From Auanema rhodensis (lineage: Eukaryota; Nematoda; Chromadorea; Rhabditida; Rhabditidae), in NCBI GenBank assembly GCA_964057225.1, contig OZ059895.1:23446688-23510687 (forward strand): a stretch of DNA of 64,000 bases. The letters run 5' to 3'. Positions 10,886 through 23,874 of the stretch are shown here, in pieces. Position 1 is the first letter of the stretch; the number at the start of each line of letters is the position of its first letter. Made by a program: the position numbers and the translations under genes. Below the pieces are notes generated by a model that ran no database searches, was not told the DNA's origin, and saw nothing but the letters and a program-made list of their open reading frames with translations.

Positions 10886-13800
10886 AGTGCATTCGATGCG
10901 GATTTTTAAGCTGCGTCGTTCTGTGTTATCAGATTTGCGCTAGCTTAAAAATGCACCGAGATATCAACTGATATAAGTTCACACTTATATCCTCGATTTT
11001 CACCCTGAAGAATTAATTTTTTTGTTGAATAACAATGTCCATCGTCTTTGCCTTGAAAAAAGAAATCTAAAAACATCTACTTTTTGCTAAATTATTTTGA
11101 AATTTTTCGAAAAAATTTTTGTCAAAATGTTTTTAGAAGCAATGTTGAGTGTACATAGAAACTCAACATACACTAATGCATCATTTTTCAAACGATCATA
11201 ACTAATTTTTGTATTAAGCGTTTCTCAATGTAGTATAGTGCATTCGATGCGGATTTTTAAACTGCAATGATCTGTGTTATCAGATTTGCGCTAGCTTAAA
11301 AATGCACCGAGATATCAACTGATATAAGTTCACACTTATATCCTCGATTTTCACCCTGAAGAATTAATTTTTTCGTTGAATAACAATGTCCATTGTCTTT
11401 GCCTTGAAAAAAGAAATCTAAAAACATCTACTTTTTGCTAAATTATTTTGAAATTTTTCGAAAAAATTTTTGTCAAAATGTTTTTGGAAGCAATGTTGAG
11501 TGTACATGGAAACTCAACATACACTAATGCATCATTTTTCAAACAATCATAACTAATTTTTGTATTAAGCGTTTCTCAATGTAGTATAGTGCATTCGATG
11601 CGGATTTTTAAGCTGCGTCGATCTGTGTTATCAGATTTGCGCTAGCTTAAAAATGCACCGAGATATCAACTGATATAAGTTCACACTTATATCCTCGATT
11701 TTCACCCTGAAGAATTAATTTTTTTGTTGAATAACAATGTCCATCGTCTTTGCCTTGAAAAAAGAAATCTAAAAACATCTACTTTTTGCTAAATTATTTT
11801 GAAATTTTTCGAAAAAATTTTTGTCAAAATGTTTTTGGAAGCAATGTTGAGTGTACATGGAAACTCAACATACACTAATGCATCATTTTTCAAACAATCA
11901 TAACTAATTTTTGTATTAAGCGTTTCTCAATGTAGTATAGTGCATTCGATGCAGATTTTTAAGCTGCGTCGATCTGTGTTATCAGATTTGCGCTAGCTTA
12001 AAAATGCACCGAGATATCAACTGATATATGTTCACACTTATATCCTCGATTTTCACCCTGAAGAATTAATTTTTTCGTTGAATAACAATGTCCATCGTCT
12101 TTGCCTTGAAAAAAGGAATCTAAAAACATCTACTTTTTGCTAAATTATTTTGAAATTTTTCGAAAAAATTTTTGTCAAAATGTTTTTGGAAGCAATGTTG
12201 AGTGTACATGGAAACTCAACATACACTAATGCATCATTTTTCAAACGATCATAACTAATTTTTGTATTAAGCGTTTCTCAATGTAGTATAGTGCATTCGA
12301 TGCGGATTTTTAAGCTGCGTCGATCTGTGTTATCAGATTTGCGCTAGCTTAAAAATGCACCGAGATATCAACTGATATATGTTCACACTTATATCCTCGA
12401 TTTTCACCCTGAAGAATTAATTTTTTCGTTGAATAACAATGTTCATCGTCTTTGCCTTGAAAAAAGGAATCTAAAAACATCTACTTTTTGCTAAATTATT
12501 TTGAAATTTTTCGAAAAAATTTTTGTCAAAATGTTTTTGGAAGCAATGTTGAGTGTACATGGAAACTCAACATACACTAATGCATCATTTTTCAAACGAT
12601 CATAACTAATTTTTGTATTAAGCGTTTCTCAATGTAGTATAGTGCATTCGATGCGGATTTTTAAGCTGCGTCGATCTGTGTTATCAGATTTGCGCTAGCT
12701 TAAAAATGCACCGAGATATCAACTGATATAAGTTCACACTTATATCCTCGATTTTCACCCTGAAGAATTAATTTTTTCGTTGAATAACAATGTCCATCGT
12801 CTTTGCCTTGAAAAAAGAAATCTAAAAACATCTACTTTTTGCTAAATTATCTTGAAATTTTTCGAAAAAATTTTTGTCAAAATGTTTTTAGAAGCAATGT
12901 TGAGTGTACATAGAAACTCAACATACACTAATGCATCATTTTTCAAACGATCATAACTAATTTTTGTATTAAGCGTTTCTCAATGTAGTATAGTGCATTC
13001 GATGCGGATTTTTAAGCTGCAATGATCTGTGTTATCAGATTTGCGCTAGCTTAAAAATGCACCGAGATATCAACTGATATAAGTTCACACTTATATCCTC
13101 GATTTTCACCCTGAAGAATTAATTTTTTCGTTGAATAACAATGTTCATCGTCTTTGCCTTGAAAAAAGGAATCTAAAAACATCTACTTTTTGCTAAATTA
13201 TTTTGAAATTTTTCGAAAAAATTTTTGTCAAAATGTTTTTGGAAGCAATGTTGAGTGTACATGGAAACTCAACATACACTAATGCATCATTTTTCAAACG
13301 ATCATAACTAATTTTTGTATCAAGCGTTTCTCAATGTAGTATAGTGCATTCGATGCGGATTTTTAAGCTGCGTCGATCTGTGTTATCAGATTTGCGCTAG
13401 CTTAAAAATGCACCGAGATATCAACTGATATAAGTTCACACTTATATCCTCGATTTTCACCCTGAAGAATTAATTTTTTCGTTGAATAACAATGTCCATC
13501 GTCTTTGCCTTGAAAAAAGAAATCTAAAAACATCTACTTTTTGCTAAATTATCTTGAAATTTTTCGAAAAAATTTTTGTCAAAATGTTTTTAGAAGCAAT
13601 GTTGAGTGTACATAGAAACTCAACATACACTAATGCATCATTTTTCAAACGATCATAACTAATTTTTGTATTAAGCGTTTCTCAATGTAGTATAGTGCAT
13701 TCGATGCGGATTTTTAAGCTGCAATGATCTGTGTTATCAGATTTGCGCTAGCTTAAAAATGCACCGAGATATCAACTGATATAAGTTCACACTTATATCC

Positions 13801-15448
13801 TCGATTTTCACCCTGAAGAATTAATTTTTTCGTTGAATAACAATGTTCATCGTCTTTGCCTTGAAAAAAGGAATCTAAAAACATCTACTTTTTGCTAAAT
13901 TATTTTGAAATTTTTCGAAAAAATTTTTGTCAAAATGTTTTTGGAAGCAATGTTGAGTGTACATGGAAACTCAACATACACTAATGCATCATTTTTCAAA
14001 CGATCATAACTAATTTTTGTATCAAGCGTTTCTCAATGTAGTATAGTGCATTCGATGCGGATTTTTAAGCTGCGTCAATCTGTGTTATCAGATTTGCGCT
14101 AGCTTAAAAATGCACCGAGATATCAACTGATATAAGTTCACACTTATATCCTCGATTTTCACCCTGAAGAATTAATTTTTTCGTTGAATAACAATGTCCA
14201 TCGTCTTTGCCTTGAAAAAAGAAATCTAAAAACATCTACTTTTTGCTAAATTATTTTGAAATTTTTCGAAAAAATTTTTGTCAAAATGTTTTTGGAAGCA
14301 ATGTTGAGTGTACATGGAAACTCAACATACACTAATGCATCATTTTTCAAACGATCATAACTAATTTTTGTATTAAGCGTTTCTCAATGTAGTATAGTGC
14401 ATTCGATGCGGATTTTTAAGCTGCGTCGATCTGTGTTATCAGATTTGCGCTAGCTTAAAAATGCACCGAGATATCAACTGATATAAGTTCACACTTATAT
14501 CCTCGATTTTCACCCTGAAGAATTAATTTTTTCGTTGAATAACAATGTCCATCGTCTTTGCCTTGAAAAAAGAAATCTAAAAACATCTACTTTTTGCTAA
14601 ATTATCTTGAAATTTTTCGAAAAAATTTTTGTCAAAATGTTTTTGGAAGCAATGTTGAGTGTACATGGAAACTCAACATACACTAATGCATCATTTTTCG
14701 AACGATCATAACTAATTTTTGTATTAAGCGTTTCTCAATGTAGTATAGTGCATTCGATGCGGATTTTTAAGCTGCGTCGATCTGTGTTATCAGATTTGCG
14801 CTAGCTTAAAAATGCACCGAGATATCAACTGATATATGTTCACACTTATATCCTCGATTTTCACCCTGAAGAATTAATTTTTTCGTTGAATAACAATGTT
14901 CATCGTCTTTGCCTTGAAAAAAGGAATCTAAAAACATCTACTTTTTGCTAAATTATTTTGAAATTTTTCGAAAAAATTTTTGTCAAAATGTTTTTGGAAG
15001 CAATGTTGAGTGTACATGGAAACTCAACATACACTAATGCATCATTTTTCAAACGATCATAACTAATTTTTGTATTAAGCGTTTCTCAATGTAGTATAGT
15101 GCATTCGATGCGGATTTTTAAGTTGCGTCGATCTGTGTTATCAGATTTGCGCTAGCTTAAAAATGCACCGAGATATCAACTGATATAAGTTCACACTTAT
15201 ATCCTCGATTTTCACCCTGAAGAATTAATTTTTTCGTTGAATAACAATGTCCATCGTCTTTGCCTTGAAAAAAGAAATCTAAAAACATCTACTTTTTGCT
15301 AAATTATTTTGAAATTTTTCGAAAAAATTTTTGTCAAAATGTTTTTGGAAGCAATGTTGAGTGTACATGGAAACTCAACATACACTAATGCATCATTTTT
15401 CAAACGATCATAACTAATTTTTGTATTAAGCGTTTCTCAATGTAGTAT
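10886..15448 (+). repeat. Array domain 2 (M32-M44): TAGAA-AATG dimers and GAAATC type
   Basis: TATAAG and GAAATC prevail. M32, M37 and M39 carry the linked TAGAA pair (offsets 250 and 272). Each is followed by a monomer with GCAATGATC at 28. M33, M34 and the tail of M31 show AAACAATC at 306. M35 has GCAG at 13. M36 and M43 have GTTCATC. M41 carries GCGTCAATC, a CpG loss at offset 33. No gene is present. Confidence 0.75.
12641..14044 (+). repeat. Apparently perfect tandem duplication of a dimer (2 x 702 bp)
   Basis: M37-M38 (12641-13342) and M39-M40 (13343-14044) look identical. The first monomer has GAAATC, ATCTTGAAA and the TAGAA pair. The second has GCAATGATC, GTTCATC, GGAATC and an ATCAAGCG tail. 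The ATCAAGCG tail appears nowhere else in the window, so this duplication is recent. Assembly or read-overlap artefact cannot be excluded from sequence alone. Confidence 0.88.
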
Positions 15449-16853
15449 AGTGCATTCGATGCGGATTTTTAAGCTGCAATGATCTGTGTTATCAGATTTG
15501 CGCTAGCTTAAAAATGCACCGAGATATCAACTGATATATGTTCACACTTATCTCCTCGATTTTCACCCTGAAGAATTACTTTTTTCGTTGAATAACAATG
15601 TCCATCGTCTTTGCCTTGAAAAAAAGAATCTAAAAACATCTACTTTTTGCTAAATTATTTTGAAATTTTTCGAAAAAATTTTTGTCAAAATGTTTTTGGA
15701 AGCAATGTTGAGTGTACATGGAAACTCAACATACACTAATGCATCATTTTTCAAACGATCATAACTAATTTTTGTATTAAGCGTTTCTCAATGTAGTATA
15801 GTGCATTCGATGCGGATTTTTAAGCTGCGTCGATCTGTGTTATCAGATTTGCGCTAGCTTAAAAATGCACCGAGATATCAACTGATATATGTTCACACTT
15901 ATATCCTCGATTTTCACCCTGAAGAATCAATTTTTTCGTTGAATAACAATGTCCATCGTCTTTGCCTTGAAAAAAGGAATCTAAAAACATCTACTTTTTG
16001 CTAAATTATTTTGAAATTTTTCGAAAAAATTTTTGTCAAAATGTTTTTGGAAGCAATGTTGAGTGTACATGGAAACTCAACATACACTAATGCATCATTT
16101 TTCAAACGATCATAACTAATTTTTGTATTGAGCGTTTCTCAATGTAGTATAAGGCATTCGATGCGGATTTTTAAGCTGCGTCGATCTGTGTTATCAGATT
16201 TGCGCTAGCTTAAAAATGCACCGAGATATCAACTGATATAAGTTCACACTTAGATCCTCGATTTTCACCCTGAAGAATTAATTTTTTCGTTGAATAACAA
16301 TGTCCATCGTCTTTGCCTTGAAAAAAAAAAATCTAAAAACATCTACTTTTTGCTAAATTATTTTGAAATTTTTCGAAAAAATTTTTGTCAAAATGTTTTT
16401 GGAAGCAATGTTGAGTGTACATGGAAACTCAACATACACTAATGCATCATTTTTCAAACGATCATAACTAATTTTTGTATTAAGCGTTTCTCAATGTAGT
16501 ATAGTGCATTCGATGCGGATTTTTAAGCTGCGTCGATCTGTTTTATCAGATTTGCGCTAGCTTAAAAATGCACCGAGATATCAACTGATATAAGTTCACA
16601 CTTATATCCTCGATTTTCACCCTGAAGAATTAATTTTTTCGTTGAATAACAATGTCCATCGTCTTTGCCTTGAAAAAAGGAATCTAAAAACATCTACTTT
16701 TTGCTAAATTATTTTGAAATTTTTCGAAAAAATTTTTGTCAAAATGTTTTTGGAAGCAATGTTGAGTGTACATGGAAACTCAACATACACTAATGCATCA
16801 TTTTTCAAACGATCATAACTAATTTTTGTATTAAGCGTTTCTCCATGTAGTAT
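15449..16853 (+). repeat. Dispersed four-monomer module, copy 1 (M45-M48)
   Basis: The order is AATG/TATCTCC/AAAGAATC; TATATG/TCAATT/ATTGAGCG/TAAGGC; TAGATCC (here poly-A); GTTTT/GGAATC. The same order occurs at 23524-24927 and 46339-47742. Its last three monomers also occur at 28087-29139 and 29491-30543. M45 has a private ATTACTTTT. Confidence 0.78.
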
Positions 16854-17205
16854 AGTGCATTCGATGCGGATTTTTAAGCTGCGTCGATCTGTGTTATCAG
16901 ATTTGCGCTAGCTTAAAAATGCACCGAGATATCAACTGATATATGTTCACACTTATATCCTCGATTTTCACCCTGAAGAATTAATTTTTTCGTTGAATAA
17001 CAATGTCCATCGTCTTTGCCTTGAAAAAAAAAAATCTAAAAACATCTACTTTTTGCTAAATTATTTTGAAATTTTTCGAAAAAATTTTTGTCAAAATGTT
17101 TTTGGAAGCAATGTTGAGTGTACATGGAAACTCAACATACACTAATGCATCATTTTTCAAACGATCATAACTAATTTTTGTATTAAGCGTTTCTCAATGT
17201 AGTAT
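16151..17205 (+). repeat. Two 352-bp monomers with 11-base poly-A tract (M47, M49)
   Basis: M47 (16151-16502) has A x 11 at 16321-16331 and M49 (16854-17205) has A x 11 at 17024-17034, where other copies have GAAAAAAC/GG/GA before AATC. Each gains one base. The two are separated by M48, which lacks the change, so they probably descend from one event spread by a two-monomer exchange. A homopolymer sequencing error is the main alternative. Confidence 0.7.
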
Positions 17206-17556
17206 AGTGCATTCGATGCGGATTTTTAAGCTGCGTCGATCTGTGTTATCAGATTTGCGCTAGCTTAAAAATGCACCGAGATATCAACTGATATATGTTC
17301 ACACTTAGATCCTCGATTTTCACCCTGAAGAATTAATTTTTTTGTTGAATAACAATGTCCATCGTCTTTGCCTTGAAAAAACAAATCTAAAAACATCTAC
17401 TTTTTGCTAAATTATTTTGAAATTTTTCGAAAAAATTTTTGTCAATTTTTTTTTGGAAGCAATGTTGAGTGTACATGGAAACTCAACATACACTAATGCA
17501 TCATTTTTCAAACGATCATAACTAATTTTTGTATTAAGAGTTTCTCCATGTAGTAT
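17206..17556 (+). repeat. Monomer M50 with the same AATG-to-TTTT change
   Basis: It shares TATATG with TAGATCC (a rare combination), TTTTTTTG, CAAATC and the nine-T run with M27. It differs in its AAGAGTTTCTCCATG tail. Common descent of M27 and M50 is more likely than two independent four-base changes. Confidence 0.85.
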
Positions 17557-19137
17557 AGTGCATTCGATGCGGATTTTTAAGCTGCGTCGATCTGTGTTAT
17601 CAGATTTGCGCTAGCTTAAAAATGCAACGAGATATCAACTGATATAAGTTCACACTTAGATCCTCGATTTTCACCCTGAAGCATTAATTTTTTTGTTGAA
17701 TAACAATGTCCATCGTCTTTGCCTTGAAAAAACAAATCTAAAAACATCTACTTTTTGCTAAATTATTTTGAAATTTTTCGAAAAAATTTTTGTCAAAATG
17801 TTTTTGGAAGCAATGTTGAGTGTACATGGAAACTCAACATACACTAATGCATCATTTTTCAAACGATCATAACTAATTTTTATATTAAGCGTTTCTCAAT
17901 GTAGTATAGTGCATTCGATGCGGATTTTTAAGCTGCGTCGATCTGTGTTATCAGATTTGCGCTAGCTTAAAAATGCACCGAGATATCAACTGATATAAGT
18001 TCACACTTAGATCCTCGATTTTCACCCTAAAGAATTAATTTTTTTGTTGAATAACAATGTCCATCGTCTTTGCCTTGAAAAAACAAATCTAAAAACATCT
18101 ACTTTTTGCTAAATTATTTTGAAATTTTTTGAAAAAATTTTTGTCAAAATGTTTTTGGAAGCAATGTTGAGTGTACATGGAAACTCAACATACACTAATG
18201 CATCATTTTTCAAACGATCATAACTAATTTTTGTATTAAGCGTTTCTCAATGTAGTATAGTGCATTCGATGCGGATTTTTAAGCTGCGTCGATCTGTTTT
18301 ATCAGATTTGCGCTAGCTTAAAAATGCACCGAGATATCAACTGATATAAGTTCCCACTTATATCCTCGATTTTCACCCTGAAGAATTAATTTTTTCGTTG
18401 AATAACAATGTCCATCGTCTTTGCCTTGAAAAAAGGAATCTAAAAACATCTACTTTTTGCTAAATTATTTTGAAATTTTTCGAAAAAATTTTTGTCAAAA
18501 TGTTTTTGGAAGCAATGTTGAGTGTACATGGAAACTCAACATACACTAATGCATCATTTTTCAAACGATCATAACTAATTTTTGTATTAAGCGTTTCTCA
18601 ATGTAGCATAGTGCATTCGATGCGGATTTTTAAGCTGCATCGATCTGTGTTATCAGATTTGCGCTAGCTTAAAAATGCACCTAGATATCAACTGATATAA
18701 GTTCACACTTATATCCTCGATTTTCACCCTGAAGAATTAATTTTTTCGTTGAATAACAATGTCCATCGTCTTTGCCTTGAAAAAAGAAATCTAAAAACAT
18801 CTACTTTTTGCTAAATTATTTTGAAATTTTTCGAAAAAATTTTTGTCAAAATGTTTTTGGAAGCAATGTTGAGTGTACATGGAAACTCAACATACACTAA
18901 TGCATCATTTTTCAAACGATCATAACTAATTTTTATATTAAGCGTTTCTCAATGTAGTATAGTGCATTCGATGCGGATTTTTAAGCTGCGTCGATCTGTG
19001 TTATCAGATTTGCGCTAGCTTAAAAATGCACCGAGATATCAACTGATATAAGTTCACACTTAGATCCTCGATTTTCACCCTGAAGAATTAATTTTTTTGT
19101 TGAATAACAATGTCCATCGTCTTTGCCTTGAAAAAAC

Positions 19138-20541
19138 AAATCTAAAAACAACTACTTTTCGCTAAATTATTTTGAAATTTTTCGAAAAAATTTTTGTCAA
19201 AATGTTTTTGGAAGCAATGTTGAGTGTACATGGAAACTCAACATACACTAATGCATCATTTTTCAAACGATCATAACTAATTTTTGTATTAAGCGTTTCT
19301 CAATGTAGTATAGTGCATTCGATGCGGATTTTTAAGCTGCGTCGTTCTGTGTTATCAGATTTGCGCTAGCTTAAAAATGCACCGAGATATCAACTGATAT
19401 AAGTTCACACTTATATCCTCGATTTTCACCCTGAAGAATTAATTTTTTCGTTGAATAACAATGTCCATCGTCTTTGCCTTGAAAAAAGAAATCTAAAAAC
19501 ATCTACTTTTTGCTAAATTATTTTGAAATTTTTCGAAAAAATTTTTGTCAAAATGTTTTTAGAAGCAATGTTGAGTGTACATAGAAACTCAACATACACT
19601 AATGCATCATTTTTCAAACGATCATAACTAATTTTTGTATTAAGCGTTTCTCAATGTAGTATAGTGCATTCGATGCGGATTTTTAAGCTGCAATGATCTG
19701 TGTTATCAGATTTGCGCTAGCTTAAAAATGCACCGAGATATCAACTGATATAAGTTCACACTTATATCCTCGATTTTCACCCTGAAGAATTAATTTTTTC
19801 GTTGAATAACAATGTCCATCGTCTTTGCCTTGAAAAAACAAATCTAAAAACAACTACTTTTCGCTAAATTATTTTGAAATTTTTCGAAAAAATTTTTGTC
19901 AAAATGTTTTTGGAAGCAATGTTGAGTGTACATGGAAACTCAACATACACTAATGCATCATTTTTCAAACGATCATAACTAATTTTTGTATTAAGCGTTT
20001 CTCAATGTAGTATAGTGCATTCGATGCGGATTTTTAAGCTGCGTCGTTCTGTGTTATCAGATTTGCGCTAGCTTAAAAATGCACCGAGATATCAACTGAT
20101 ATAAGTTCACACTTATATCCTCGATTTTCACCCTGAAGAATTAATTTTTTCGTTGAATAACAATGTCCATCGTCTTTGCCTTGAAAAAAGAAATCTAAAA
20201 ACATCTACTTTTTGCTAAATTATTTTGAAATTTTTCGAAAAAATTTTTGTCAAAATGTTTTTAGAAGCAATGTTGAGTGTACATAGAAACTCAACATACA
20301 CTAATGCATCATTTTTCAAACGATCATAACTAATTTTTGTATTAAGCGTTTCTCAATGTAGTATAGTGCATTCGATGCGGATTTTTAAGCTGCAATGATC
20401 TGTGTTATCAGATTTGCGCTAGCTTAAAAATGCACCGAGATATCAACTGATATAAGTTCACACTTATATCCTCGATTTTCACCCTGAAGAATTAATTTTT
20501 TCGTTGAATAACAATGTCCATCGTCTCTGCCTTGAAAAAAG
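19138..20541 (+). repeat. Out-of-frame 702-bp duplication with chimeric monomer M57
   Basis: M55 and M57 share the same 3' part (CAAATC with CAACTACTTTTCGC), and M57 and M59 share the same 5' part (GCAATGATC, TATATCC, TTTTTTCG). M56 and M58, between them, match as GTCGTTC/TAGAA monomers. So the duplicated segment runs from inside M55 to inside M57 and again to inside M59, not from monomer edge to edge. The exchange in M57 lies between about 19765 (TATATCC, from the M59 type) and 19839 (CAAATC, from the M55 type); the TTTTTTCG at 19794-19801 narrows it to roughly 40 bp. Copy limits given are approximate. Confidence 0.75.
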
Positions 20542-23500
20542 AAATCTAAAAACATCTACTTTTTGCTAAATTATTTTGAAATTTTTCGAAAAAATTTTTG
20601 TCAAAATGTTTTTGGAAGCAATGTTGAGTGTACATGGAAACTCAACATACACTAATGCATCATTTTTCAAACAATCATAACTAATTTTTGTATTAAGCGT
20701 TTCTCAATGTAGTATAGTGCATTCGATGCAAATTTTTAAGCTGCGTCGATCTGTGTTATCAGATTTGCGCTAGCTTAAAAATGCACCGAGATATCAACTG
20801 ATATATGTTCACACTTATATCCTCGATTTTCACCCTGAAGAATTAATTTTTTCGTTGAATAACAATGTCCATCGTCTTTGCCTTGAAAAAAGGAATCTAA
20901 AAACATCTACTTTTTGCTAAATTATTTTGAAATTTTTCGAAAAAATTTTTGTCAAAATGTTTTTGGAAGCAATGTTGAGTGTACATGGAAACTCAACATA
21001 CACTAATGCATCATTTTTCAAACGATCATAACTAATTTTTGTATTAAGCAATTCTCAATGTAGTATAGTGCATTCGATGCGGATTTTTAAGCTGCGTCGA
21101 TCTGTGTTATCAGATTTGCGCTAGCTTAAAAATGCACCGAGATATCAACTGATATATGTTCACACTTATATCCTCGATTTTCACCCTGAAGAATTAATTT
21201 TTTCGTTGAATAACAATGTTCATCGTCTTTGCCTTGAAAAAAGGAATCTAAAAACATCTACTTTTTGCTAAATTATTTTGAAATTTTTCGAAAAAATTTT
21301 TGTCAAAATGTTTTTGGAAGCAATGTTGAGTGTACATGGAAACTCAACATACACTAATGCATCATTTTTCAAACGATCATAACTAATTTTTGTATTAAGC
21401 GTTTCTCAATGTAGTATAGTGCATTCGATGCGGATTTTTAAGCTGCGTCGATCTGTGTTATCAGATTTGCGCTAGCTTAAAAATGCACCGAGATATCAAC
21501 TGATATAAGTTCACACTTATATCCTCGATTTTCACCCTGAAGAATTAATTTTTTCGTTGAATAACAATGTCCATCGTCTTTGCCTTGAAAAAAGAAATCT
21601 AAAAACATCTACTTTTTGCTAAATTATTTTGAAATTTTTCGAAAAAATTTTTGTCAAAATGTTTTTGGAAGCAATGTTGAGTGTACATGGAAACTCAACA
21701 TACACTAATGCATCATTTTTCAAACGATCATAACTAATTTTTGTATTAAGCGTTTCTCAATGTAGTATAGTGCATTCGATGCGGATTTTTAAGCTGCGTC
21801 GATCTGTGTTATCAGATTTGCGCTAGCTTAAAAATGCACCGAGATATCAACTGATATATGTTCACACTTAGATCCTCGATTTTCACCCTGAAGAATTAAT
21901 TTTTTTGTTGAATAACAATGTCCATCGTCTTTGCCTTGAAAAAAGGAATCTAAAAACATCTACTTTTTGCTAAATTATTTTGAAATTTTTCGAAAAAATT
22001 TTTGTCAAAATGTTTTTGGAAGCAATGTTGAGTGTACATGGAAACTCAACATACACTAATGCATCATTTTTCAAACGATCATAACTAATTTTTGTATTAA
22101 GCGTTTCTCAATGTAGTATAGTGCATTCGATGCGGATTTTTAAGTTGCGTCGATCTGTGTTATCAGATTTGCGCTAGCTTAAAAATGCACCGAGATATCA
22201 ACTCATATAAGTTCACAATTATATCCTCGATTTTCACCCTGAAGAATTAATTTTTTCGTTGAATAACAATGTCCATCGTCTTTGCCTTGAAAAAAGAAAT
22301 CTAAAAACATCTACTTTTTGCTAAATTATTTTGAAATTTTTCGAAAAAATTTTTGTCAAAATGTTTTTGGAAGCAATGTTGAGTGTACATGGAAACTCAA
22401 CATACACTAATGCATCATTTTTCAAACGATCATAACTAATTTTTGTATTAAGCGTTTCTCAATGTAGTATAATGCATTCGATGCGGATTTTTAAGCTGCA
22501 ATGATCTGTGTTATCAGATTTGCGCTAGCTTAAAAATGCACCGAGATATCAACTGATATATGTTCACACTTATCTCCTCAATTTTCACCCTGAAGAATTA
22601 ATTTTTTCGTTGAATAACAATGTCCATCGTCTTTGCCTTGAAAAAAGGAATCTAAAAACATCTACTTTTTGCTAAATTATTTTGAAATTTTTCGAAAAAA
22701 TTTTTGTCAAAATGTTTTTGGAAGCAATGTTGAGTGTACATGGAAACTCAACATACACTAATGCATCATTTTTCAAACGATCATAACTAATTTTTGTATT
22801 AAGCGTTTCTCAATATAGTATAGTGCATTCGATGCGGATTTTTAAGCTGCGTCGTTCTGTGTTATCAGATTTGCGCTAGCTTAAAAATGCACCGAGATAT
22901 CAACTGATATAAGTTCACACTTATATCCTCGATTTTCACCCTGAAGAATTAATTTTTTCGTTGAATAACAATGTCCATCGTCTTTGCCTTGAAAAAAGGA
23001 ATCTAAAAACATCTACTTTTTGCTAAATTATTTTGAAATTTTTCGAAAAAATTTTTGTCAAAATGTTTTTGGAAGCAATGTTGAGTGTACATGGAAACTC
23101 AACATACACTAATGCATCATTTTTCAAACGATCATAACTAATTTTTGTATTAAGCGTTTCTCAATGTAGTATAGTGCATTCGATGCGGATTTTTAAGCTG
23201 CGTCGATCTGTGATATCAGATTTGCGCTAGCTTAAAAATGCACCGAGATATCAACTGATATAAGTTCACACTTATATCCTCGATTTTCACCCTGAAGAAT
23301 TAATTTTTTCGTTGAATAACAATGTCCATCGTCTTTGCCTTGAAAAAAGAAATCTAAAAACATCTACTTTTTGCTAAATTATTTTGAAATTTTTCGAAAA
23401 AATTTTTGTCAAAATGTTTTTGGAAGCAATGTTGAGTGTACATGGAAACTCAACATACACTAATGCATCATTTTTCAAACGATCATAACTAATTTTTGTA

Positions 23501-23874
23501 TTTAGCGTTTCTCAATGTAGTATAGTGCATTCGATGCGGATTTTTAAGCTGCAATGATCTGTGTTATCAGATTTGCGCTAGCTTAAAAATGCACCGAGAT
23601 ATCAACTGATATTTGTTCACACTTATCTCCTCGATTTTCACCCTGAAGAATTAATTTTTTCGTTGAATAACAATGTCCATCGTCTTTGCCTTGAAAAAAA
23701 GAATCTAAAAACATCTACTTTTTGCTAAATTATTTTGAAATTGTTCGAAAAAATTTTTGTCAAAATGTTTTTGGAAGCAATGTTGAGTGTACATGGAAAC
23801 TCAACATACACTAATGCATCATTTTTCAAACGATCATAACTAATTTTTATATTAAGCGTTTCTCAATGTAGTAT
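19312..23874 (+). repeat. Array domain 4 (M56-M68): mixed TAGAA-AATG and TATCTCC modules
   Basis: The left part is M56-M59, two TAGAA-AATG dimers. M60 (20716) has GCAAAT at 13 and a GCAATTCTC tail. M61 has GTTCATC. M64-M65 (22120-22821) pair a TATAATGC tail with AATG/TATCTCCTCAATT. M66 has GTCGTTC and M67 has GTGATATC. M68 (23524) has AATG, TATTTG, TATCTCC and AAAGAATC. The order M64-M68 recurs in part at 41776 and 44935. No gene is present. Confidence 0.7.

Larger units (their letters stand above)
15449..19311 (+). repeat. Array domain 3 (M45-M55): TAGATCC/CAAATC type
   Basis: The domain opens with the module AATG/TATCTCC, TCAATT with TAAGGC tail, TAGATCC, GTTTT (M45-M48, 15449-16853). Then come TAGATCC/TTTTTTTG/CAAATC monomers, the first CCCAC monomer (M53, 18259) and the first CATCGATC/CACCTAG monomer (M54, 18610). 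M55 (18961-19311) has CAACTACTTTTCGC in place of CATCTACTTTTTGC. Two monomers carry poly-A expansions. No gene is present. Confidence 0.72.
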
